Source of the DNA: DASSHC01 sp035693105
GTDB lineage: Bacteria; Chloroflexota; Chloroflexia; Thermomicrobiales; Thermomicrobiaceae
Assembly: GCA_035693105.1 (NCBI GenBank)
Contig: DASSHC010000304.1
Location: 1-18,642, forward strand
Direction of reading: 5' to 3'
Length of the DNA: 18,642 nucleotides
The notes beneath the pieces are model-generated. The model made no database searches, was not told the origin of the DNA, and worked only from the letters and a program-made list of their open reading frames with translations. Both the position numbers and the translations under genes were made by a program. This document shows, one piece after another, positions 13,380-18,642 of this stretch. Positions within the stretch are counted from its first letter, which is position 1. Each line of letters opens with the position of its first letter.

Positions 13380-14205
13380 CGGCGTGCCTCCTTCCGCGCT
13401 CGAGCAGGGCGGCGGCCAGGATACGGGTCCTGGCCGGCGCGGTGACCCGCGGCCGCACCTGGTCGGTCCGGTAGTCGCCGCGGCGGATCGCCGCGACGAC
13501 CGCCGCGCCGCCCAGCCGGTAGAGCGCCAATTGCACCCCCAGGCGGCCGGGGACCAGCGCCTCCAGCTCTCGGCCGGAGTCGAGCAGCCGCGCGGCGCGG
13601 TCGCAGAGATCGCGCACGGCGGCGGCGCTGCCCTCCCGGCGCAGCACCTGCTGCAGGAGATAGACCCGGCCCCGCTCCCCATCGCGGCGCACGTCCTGGG
13701 CGAAGTTGGCCAGTTGCAACCCGATGCAGACGTCGTCCGAGAGTCTGTCGGCGGCCGGCTGGCGCACCCCGAAGACGCGCAGCACCAGCCGGCCGACCGG
13801 CGCGGCGGAGCGGGTGCAGTAGGCGTGCAGCGCGTCCCACTCTTCGTAGCGGGTCGTCGTCTGATCCTGCACGTTGGCGGCGATCAGATCGAGGAACGGC
13901 TCCGGCGGGAGAGCGAAGGCGCGAATCGTCGGACGCAGCGCCAGCAGCACCGGATGCAGCGGCTCCCCTGGCTCGTCGAAGGCGCGTAGCACCAGGGCGC
14001 GCCACTCCGCCAGCCGGGCGAGGGAGTCGCCCGAGCGCTCATCCCCGAGATCATCGGTGGTGCGGCAGTAGGCGTAGATGCGCGCCAGGTGCCGCCGCGC
14101 CTCCGGCGGCAGGATGCGCGAGGCGACCGAGAAGTTCTCGTAGTGGCGCGCGGCCAGCACGCGGCAGTAGCTGTCGGCGGCGACCAGGGCACTCAACGCA
14201 CTCAT
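13297..14205 (-). CDS. hpnC: Hydroxysqualene synthase HpnC
   Basis: Converts presqualene diphosphate to hydroxysqualene. 302 aa; the first Asp-rich motif is DDLGD (residues 51-55), the second is in FAQDVRRDGERGRVYL. The HYENFSVASRILPPEARRHL opening is characteristic of HpnC. ATG 14205 has GGAGG 6 nt upstream and overlaps the fni stop by 4 bp (ATGA junction). The last ~27 residues are read out of frame from the 5' end of hpnD; this polar tail looks non-conserved, and may have arisen by loss of an earlier stop. Confidence 0.91.
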   Translation of the reverse strand: MSALSALVAADSYCRVLAARHYENFSVASRILPPEARRHLARIYAYCRTTDDLGDERSGDSLARLAEWRALVLRAFDEPGEPLHPVLLALRPTIRAFALPPEPFLDLIAANVQDQTTTRYEEWDALHAYCTRSAAPVGRLVLRVFGVRQPAADRLSDDVCIGLQLANFAQDVRRDGERGRVYLLQQVLRREGSAAAVRDLCDRAARLLDSGRELEALVPGRLGVQLALYRLGGAAVVAAIRRGDYRTDQVRPRVTAPARTRILAAALLERGRRHADVRTELPADRWASVADRDPTAAHDTSS

Positions 14206-15344
14206 CTGCCGCCTCCGCCCGCGCCTCCACCCCCAGCGCCGGCCACCGGCAGCATGTCCAGCTCGCGGGCGAAGGCGTCGCTCGCGGCCGGCTGGGTCGA
14301 GACGAGCCGGTGGGTGCCCTGGAGGTCGCGCACCGTCGCCGTGCCGAGGCAAAACATGGTGGTGCGCAGCGTCTCGATGCACTCCTCGGCCAGCTCCAGC
14401 GCCGCGTCCAGCCCGGCGGCGGCGGCGCGCAGGAAGCCCCCGGCGATGCCGGCCATGTCGGCGCCCAGCGCCAGCGCCTTGGCGACGTCCATGCCGTCGC
14501 GGATGCCGCCGCTGGCGAAGATGAGCCCTCCCGGCGCGGCGCGGCGCGCCAGGCGCACCGCCTCGGCGGTGGGCAGGCCCCAGCCGGCGAAGGCGGCCGC
14601 CACCCGCCGGCGCACCGGGTCGTGGATGCGGTGTCGCTCGACCTCGCTCCAGGAGGTGCCGCCGGCGCCGGCCACGTCCACCGCGGCCACGCCCGCCGCC
14701 AGCAGGCTGAGCACCACGTCGGGCGCGATCCCCCAGCCGACCTCCTTGGCGATCACCGGCACCTCCCACTGGCGGCAGAGGTTCGCGATCTTCGCCAGCA
14801 GACCGCCGAAGCAGGTGTCGCCCTCGGGCTGCAACGCCTCCTGCAGGGCGTTCAGGTGGAGCACCAGCGCGTCGGCCTCGATCATCGCCACCAGGCGGCG
14901 GCACTGCTCCACGCTCACCCCCCGGTTGAGCTGCACCGCCCCCAGGTTGGCGAAGATCAGGGTGTCCGGCGCCAGCGGGCGGACCCGGAAGGTTGGTAGG
15001 ACCTCGGGGTGCTCCAGCAGCACCCGGCCCGAGCCCAGTCCGAGCGCCAGGCGGCGCTGCTGGGCGACCTGGGCCAGGGTGCGGTTGATGCGCGCCGCTT
15101 CGGGGGTGCCGCCGGTCATGCAGGAGATGAAGAGGGGCGCGCCCAGCCCGCGGCCGAAGAGGCTGACGCCGGTATCGACCTGCTCGAAGTCGATCTCCGG
15201 CAGCGCGCGTGGGATGAAGCGGTAGGCTTCGAAACCGGTGGTGATCCCCTTGGCGGCGACGTTCTCTTCGAGATTGATACGCAGGTGGTCGGCCTTGCGC
15301 GTCGGTGTGCCGGTCCTGGGGCCCGGAGTCGCGTCGGTACTCAT
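14202..15344 (-). CDS. fni: Type 2 isopentenyl-diphosphate delta-isomerase (FMN-dependent)
   Basis: Interconverts IPP and DMAPP, feeding farnesyl diphosphate synthesis. 380 aa, TIM-barrel FMN enzyme: RKADH at residues 16-20, the IS-CMTGG segment near the FMN, LHLNALQEALQPEGD, VIAKEVGWG, DVAGAGGTSWSEVE (family GGTSW) and SGGIRDGMDVAKALALGA (phosphate-binding). The last ~12 residues are almost only Gly and Ala, a low-complexity tail. ATG 15344 has GGAGG 9 nt upstream. It is the first gene of the minus-strand hopanoid arm, which ties precursor supply to squalene synthesis, and it overlaps hpnC by 4 bp. Confidence 0.95.
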   Translation of the reverse strand: MSTDATPGPRTGTPTRKADHLRINLEENVAAKGITTGFEAYRFIPRALPEIDFEQVDTGVSLFGRGLGAPLFISCMTGGTPEAARINRTLAQVAQQRRLALGLGSGRVLLEHPEVLPTFRVRPLAPDTLIFANLGAVQLNRGVSVEQCRRLVAMIEADALVLHLNALQEALQPEGDTCFGGLLAKIANLCRQWEVPVIAKEVGWGIAPDVVLSLLAAGVAAVDVAGAGGTSWSEVERHRIHDPVRRRVAAAFAGWGLPTAEAVRLARRAAPGGLIFASGGIRDGMDVAKALALGADMAGIAGGFLRAAAAGLDAALELAEECIETLRTTMFCLGTATVRDLQGTHRLVSTQPAASDAFARELDMLPVAGAGGGGAGGGGR

Positions 15345-15476
15345 GACCAATCGCCTCCGTCCGTGGTGTGTGATCCAGGCAGCCAACCGCGCGAGCGCGC
15401 GGTCGGCGTTCCCTCTCCCGCAGGCGGCTGGCGCTCGCTGAGGCGTGATGGAAGCGTACCGGCCCTGCGGGGGCAT

Positions 15477-15492
15477 CCGCCGCAAGCGGCGG
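15477..15492 (-). other. Hairpin in the fni leader
   Basis: Perfect CCGCCGC / GCGGCGG stem with a 2-nt centre (a larger loop in practice), inside the predicted ~155-nt fni leader. It may influence expression of the operon. No riboswitch family is recognised. Confidence 0.3.
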
Positions 15493-15505
15493 GCCGCAAT
15501 ACCGC

Positions 15506-15534
15506 AGCTTCTCTCCGGCTCGCCGGGATGTCAA
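15506..15534 (-). promoter_or_regulatory. Promoter for the fni-hpnCDE-shc arm
   Basis: On the minus strand a perfect TTGACA (15529-15534) is followed after 17 bp by GAAGCT (15506-15511), a poor -10. It is the only strong -35 in the divergent spacer in this direction. Confidence 0.4.
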
Positions 15535-15540
15535 GCTTTC

Positions 15541-15568
15541 TTGCGCGCCGCGTTTCCGAGCCTATAAT
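15541..15568 (+). promoter_or_regulatory. Promoter for the hpnH-hpnA-hpnG arm
   Basis: A perfect TATAAT (15563-15568) is preceded after 16 bp by TTGCGC (15541-15546). The transcription start would be near 15575, giving a leader of about 38 nt before GTG 15613. The consensus -10 stands out sharply in this GC-rich DNA. Confidence 0.65.
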
Positions 15569-15612
15569 CGAGGCAGGGGTTGTTTCCCAGACGACCCAGG
15601 CAAGGAGGGCGC

Positions 15613-16659
15613 GTGGCAATTACGATGCGCCAGAAACTCACGATTCTGACCTACATCCTCAAACAACGAATCAAGGGCCGCGGCAAATACCCGCTCGTGC
15701 TGCAGCTCGAACCGCTCTACCAGTGCAATCTGGCCTGCGCCGGCTGCGGCAAGATTCAGCACCCGGCGGACGTGCTCAGGCGGCGTTTATCGGTGCGGCA
15801 GTGCGTCGACGCGGTCGAGGAGTGCGGCGCGCCGGTCGTCTCGATCGCCGGCGGCGAACCCTTGATCCACCAGGAGATCGACCAGATCGTGGCGGCGCTG
15901 GTCGAGCGCAAGCGCTTCGTCTACCTCTGCACCAACGCGCTGCTGCTGGAGCGCAAGCTCGACCGCTTCACCCCCTCGCCCTACTTCTCCTGGTCGGTAC
16001 ACATCGACGGCCTGCGCTCGGTCCACGACGCCTCGGTGCAGCGCGATGGGGTCTTCGAACGGGCGGTAGGCGCCATCCGCGCCGCGCAGGAGCGCGGCTT
16101 CCGCGTCACCACCAATACCACCTTCTTCTCGCAGGCGACCCCCGCCAGCGTGCGCGAGGTGCTCGATTTCCTGAACGACGACTTGCACGTCGATGCGATG
16201 CAGATCTCGCCGGGCTACGCCTACGAGAAGGCGCCCGACCAGGAGCACTGGCTGGCCGTGGAGCGGACCCGAGCGCTCTTCCGCGAGGCGTTCAGCAGCG
16301 GGCGGCGCCGGCGCTGGCGGCTCAACCACACCCCGCTCTTCCTCGATTTTCTGGAGGGGAAGGTCGAGTTCGCCTGCACCGCCTGGGGCATCCCCTGCTA
16401 CTCGGTCTTCGGCTGGCAGCGCCCCTGCTACCTGATGGCCGACGGCTACGCCGCCTCCTACCAGGAGCTGCTGGAGACGACCGACTGGGAGTCCTACGGG
16501 CGCGGGCGCAACCCGAAGTGCGGCAACTGCATGGCGCACTGCGGCTACGAGCCGACCGCCGTCATGGCCACCATGCGCTCGCCGCGCGAGTCGCTACGCG
16601 CCACGGCCGATATCGTCCGCGGCAGCCTGCCGCTCCACGCCGCCCACGGCCACGACTGA
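15613..16659 (+). CDS. hpnH: Adenosylhopane synthase HpnH (radical SAM)
   Basis: Radical SAM enzyme that adds the 5'-deoxyadenosyl group to diploptene, giving adenosylhopane, the first step of C35 side-chain synthesis. Seen: the iron-sulfur motif CNLACAGC (Cys38, 42, 45), SIAGGEPLIH, RFVYLCTNALLLE, YFSWSVHIDGL, SPGYAYEKAPDQEH, FGWQRPCYLM and a C-terminal CGNCMAHCGYE cluster typical of HpnH. GTG 15613 (348 aa) is chosen because AAGGAGG lies 4 nt upstream and the product then starts MAITMRQKL, in line with the family. ATG 15625 is possible, and the open frame to 15580 lacks a site. The next gene, hpnA, starts 6 bp after the stop. Confidence 0.96.
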   Translation: MAITMRQKLTILTYILKQRIKGRGKYPLVLQLEPLYQCNLACAGCGKIQHPADVLRRRLSVRQCVDAVEECGAPVVSIAGGEPLIHQEIDQIVAALVERKRFVYLCTNALLLERKLDRFTPSPYFSWSVHIDGLRSVHDASVQRDGVFERAVGAIRAAQERGFRVTTNTTFFSQATPASVREVLDFLNDDLHVDAMQISPGYAYEKAPDQEHWLAVERTRALFREAFSSGRRRRWRLNHTPLFLDFLEGKVEFACTAWGIPCYSVFGWQRPCYLMADGYAASYQELLETTDWESYGRGRNPKCGNCMAHCGYEPTAVMATMRSPRESLRATADIVRGSLPLHAAHGHD

Positions 16660-16665
16660 CGCCAC

Positions 16666-17649
16666 ATGAGCGGCGAGCCCGTCTTCCTGACCGGGGCGAC
16701 CGGCTTCGTCGGCGGCCACGTGGCGCGCGCCCTGCTCGACGCCGGCTACCCGGTGACCGCGCTGGCGCGGAGGGGCAGCCACCGGCCGCCGGAACTGGCG
16801 GGCTGTCGCTGGGTCGAGGGCGACCTGCGCCGGCCCGGCGAGCTTGTCGGACAGCTCGAAGGCTGCCGCTACCTGGTCCACGTCGCCGCCTGCTACTCCT
16901 TCGCGCCGGCACGGCGGGGCGAGATCTGGGCGACCAACGTGACCGGCACCGCCGGGTTGCTCGAAGCGGCTCGCCTGGCCGGGGTCGAGCGCGCGGTGGT
17001 GACCTCCAGCTCGGCCACCGCCGGTCCGGCACGCGACGGCCGCCCCGCGACCGAGGCCGACCACGCCGACCCGACCGATTCGTCCGCGGTCTACCACCGC
17101 TCCAAGGTCGAGCAGGAGCGCGCGGCGCTGGCCAGCCGGCTGCCGGTCGTCCTGCTGCTGCCCACCACGCCGGTCGGCCCCGGCGACCGCCGCCCGACCC
17201 CGACCGGCAAGCTGATCGTCGACTTCATGCACGGTCGCATGTTCGGCTACGTGCCCGGGGGGATGAATCTGGTGCCGGTGGAGGATGTGGCCCGGGCCCA
17301 CGTCCTGGCCCTGTCGCGCGGCCGCCCCGGCGAGCGCTACCTGCTCGGCGGCGACAACCGCCGCTTCACCGAGATCTGGGCGACGCTGGCCGAGCTGTGC
17401 GGCCGACCGGCGCCGCGCCTGCGGGTGCCCTACGGGCTGGCGCTGGCGCTCGGCTGGGCCGACGAGCTGCGCTGCCGCCTCCAGCACGGCCAGGAGCCGC
17501 TGGTGCCGCTCGAAGGGGTGGCGATGTCGCGGCACTACATGTTCGCCACCAGCGACAAGGCGCGGGCGGAGTTGGGCTTCGCGCCGGGGCCGAGCCGCGC
17601 GGCGCTGGCTCGCGCGGTCGAGTGGTTCCGCGACCAGCACGATGCCTGA
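16666..17649 (+). CDS. hpnA: Hopanoid-associated sugar epimerase HpnA
   Basis: 327 aa extended short-chain dehydrogenase. Seen: TGATGFVGGHV (NAD(P)-binding Rossmann loop), catalytic YHRSK (Tyr143, Lys147), TTPVGPGDRRPTPTG, FMHGRMFGYVPGGMNLVPVEDVA and RYLLGGDN, which are characteristic of the HpnA group (dihydroflavonol reductase-like). Its reaction in hopanoid metabolism is not settled; it is presumed to act on the sugar-like side chain or a sugar nucleotide. It sits between hpnH and hpnG and overlaps hpnG by 8 bp. A very long competing frame (15009-17843) crosses this region but lacks any domain and is a shadow. Confidence 0.94.
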   Translation: MSGEPVFLTGATGFVGGHVARALLDAGYPVTALARRGSHRPPELAGCRWVEGDLRRPGELVGQLEGCRYLVHVAACYSFAPARRGEIWATNVTGTAGLLEAARLAGVERAVVTSSSATAGPARDGRPATEADHADPTDSSAVYHRSKVEQERAALASRLPVVLLLPTTPVGPGDRRPTPTGKLIVDFMHGRMFGYVPGGMNLVPVEDVARAHVLALSRGRPGERYLLGGDNRRFTEIWATLAELCGRPAPRLRVPYGLALALGWADELRCRLQHGQEPLVPLEGVAMSRHYMFATSDKARAELGFAPGPSRAALARAVEWFRDQHDA

Positions 17650-18250
17650 GGAGGCCACGCCGCGCGTGCTGGCGCCCACCCTGGTCGAGTACCTGGCAGC
17701 CCGGCTCGTACTCGGGCGCGTCCCGGTCCACTACGCGGGGATCGGGCTGCGCCGCTGGCCCGGCGCGCCGGAGGGCACGCCGGTCGTCGTCTGCGGCCTC
17801 GCCGGGGCCCTGGTGGACGACCTGCCTTCGGGCTGCGTCCTGATCCCCGAGCAGGATGGGCTGCCGGATGGCTCACGTCGCGCCTGCGATCCTGACCTGG
17901 TCGCGGCCCTCAGCGCGGCGGCGCGGTCGCTCGGCTACGACGTGCGCGGCGGGGCGCTGGTCACCGTGCCACAGCTGGCGACCGGCGCCCAGCGGGCACG
18001 GCTGGCAGCGGGTGGCTTCGCGGCCGCCGACATGGAGACCGCGCTCCTGCCCGGGAACCTGCGCGTCGCCACCGTGCGCGTCATCCTCGACACGCTCCAC
18101 CGGCCGCTCTCGGCGCGCTGGGCCAGCCCCACCGCCGCTCTCCATCCCGACCTCTGGCCCGATCTCCCCTGGCTCGCCGGCCACGCCCCCGCGTACGCCC
18201 ACCGCGCCGCTCGCGTGGTGCGGGAAGGATTACAGCGGCTCGTGCTGTGA
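17642..18250 (+). CDS. hpnG: Adenosylhopane nucleoside phosphorylase HpnG
   Basis: Predicted to remove adenine from adenosylhopane, yielding (phospho)ribosylhopane for later bacteriohopanetetrol or aminohopanoid synthesis. 202 aa, nucleoside phosphorylase/MTA-SAH nucleosidase fold, somewhat short. The diagnostic feature is AADMETALL with Asp130-Met131-Glu132, the family's purine-contacting DME motif; VVVCGLAGAL is the Gly-rich N-terminal strand-loop. ATG 17642 overlaps the hpnA stop by 8 bp. GAGG-type ribosome binding signals are poor, so translation coupling to hpnA is likely. It is the last gene of the plus arm, followed by repeat copy B, whose hairpins may terminate it. Confidence 0.87.
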   Translation: MPEEATPRVLAPTLVEYLAARLVLGRVPVHYAGIGLRRWPGAPEGTPVVVCGLAGALVDDLPSGCVLIPEQDGLPDGSRRACDPDLVAALSAAARSLGYDVRGGALVTVPQLATGAQRARLAAGGFAAADMETALLPGNLRVATVRVILDTLHRPLSARWASPTAALHPDLWPDLPWLAGHAPAYAHRAARVVREGLQRLVL

Positions 18251-18272
18251 CAGTTCCTGGCGCGTCCGTATC

Positions 18273-18403
18273 TGTAGGGGCAGACCCCTGTGTCTGCCCT
18301 GTCTCCCCTACGGAGACGCAACGGGGAAACGGGAAACGTCCGTGGCGTACGAGAAGGTGGGCAGTAGGCCACGAGGGCGCAGACACAGAGGTCTGCCCCT
18401 ACA
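18273..18403. repeat. Palindromic repeat element, copy B
   Basis: 131 bp; the left end TGTAGGGGCAGACCCCTGTG and the right end CAGAGGTCTGCCCCTACA are inverted complements. The left end folds as a nested palindrome: outer GTAGGGG (18274-18280) with CCCCTAC (18304-18310), inner GGGCAGAC (18278-18285) with GTCTGCCC (18292-18299). It is the same family as copy A, in opposite orientation. The interior is diverged except near the right end. It lies between convergent hpnG and the formyltransferase-like gene and could serve as a bidirectional terminator. Confidence 0.75.
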
Positions 18404-18642
18404 GCGCGCTCTCGCCGCCCTCGACGGGCTGCCAGCGGACGATCTCCAGCGGGGAGTCAGCGCACTGGACCAGGAGCGTCTCGCCGCGGTGCAGCACCGT
18501 CCCGGGTGGGGCCGGCGCTGACTCATCAACCAGCCGGGTGCGGGTGATCAGCGCCGGTACGCCCTCGATCTCGCCGATGGCGCCCTCCGGGACGCCCCGC
18601 ACACCGATCCAACTGCGCACCTGGTTGTGGATCTCCCGCGCC
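18399..18642 (-). CDS. Formyltransferase-like protein, C-terminal part (cut by window edge)
   Basis: The last 80 codons of a gene that continues beyond the window. The visible part begins AREIHNQVRSW and continues with GVPEGAIGEIEG, LITRTRLVDE, APPGTVLHRGETLLVQCADSPLEIVRWQP. This resembles the Fmt C-terminal domain (the OB-fold half of methionyl-tRNA formyltransferase). The IHNQVRSWxGxxGxPEGA pattern suggests an Fmt-like paralogue rather than canonical Fmt, which has PWPGA there. The stop TAG is formed by the GTAGGGGC terminus of repeat copy B. The N-terminal catalytic half cannot be seen, so the substrate is open. Confidence 0.68.
   Translation of the reverse strand, partial: AREIHNQVRSWIGVRGVPEGAIGEIEGVPALITRTRLVDESAPAPPGTVLHRGETLLVQCADSPLEIVRWQPVEGGESAL

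Noticed and set aside
13380..13682. Upstream extension of hpnD to 13682
   Set aside because: It lies wholly inside hpnC in another frame and is Cys/Arg/Ser-rich; ATG 13379 has a strong AAGGAGG.
14206..15534. A fused 745-codon frame running from upstream of fni into hpnC
   Set aside because: The upstream part is an out-of-frame reading of fni, rich in Arg/Pro/Gly; only the part from ATG 14205 is HpnC.
15009..17843. 944-codon open frame on the plus strand
   Set aside because: It runs antisense to fni and then out of frame through hpnH and hpnA. Its product is Arg/Gly/Ala/Pro-rich without any domain, as expected from high GC at third codon positions of the real genes.
18275..18521. Protein-coding frames across repeat copy B
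   Set aside because: They are translations of the palindromic repeat itself, giving similar low-value peptides at both copies; no ribosome binding sites.

Overview
This window comes from a high-GC bacterial chromosome. Gene content (bacterial hopanoid genes, a type 2 isopentenyl diphosphate isomerase, an Erm-type rRNA methyltransferase, many GTG/TTG starts, GTAGGGGC-type palindromic repeats) suggests a Chloroflexota member, perhaps Thermomicrobia/Sphaerobacter-like. That placement is inference from gene style; there is no rRNA or other marker here. No tRNA, rRNA, CRISPR array, transposase or phage gene was found.

Left part (1-5026, all genes on the minus strand): a phosphoesterase of the phospholipase C/AcpA family, an Erm-family 23S rRNA adenine methyltransferase, a small polytopic membrane protein ending in a strong hairpin terminator, and a divergent MurJ-like flippase. 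The erm gene has a recognisable promoter and a leader of about 200 nt. That leader holds a 9-codon ORF with its own Shine-Dalgarno and an Arg-Ile-Arg motif, followed by a segment that can pair with the erm ribosome binding site. This looks like a macrolide-type translational attenuator and is the most interesting signal in the window.

Middle part (5239-9230): two tiny membrane proteins in tandem (42 and 55 aa), a 136-bp palindromic repeat, an NHL beta-propeller protein, a divergently transcribed pair (LLM flavin-dependent oxidoreductase and ABM-like protein), and an SDR dehydrogenase facing them.

Right part (9273-18250): a nearly complete hopanoid locus in two divergent arms sharing one promoter region (15345-15612). 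The minus arm is fni-hpnC-hpnD-hpnE-shc, with every junction overlapping, possibly continuing into the SDR gene. It converts IPP/DMAPP-derived farnesyl diphosphate to squalene and then to hopene. The plus arm is hpnH-hpnA-hpnG; HpnH and HpnG build the C35 side chain (adenosylhopane, then ribosylhopane). At the right edge is the C-terminal part of a formyltransferase-type protein on the minus strand.

Two copies of one palindromic repeat (5604-5739 and 18273-18403, opposite orientations) both lie between convergent genes. In both cases the TAG inside the repeat terminus is the stop codon of a flanking gene.
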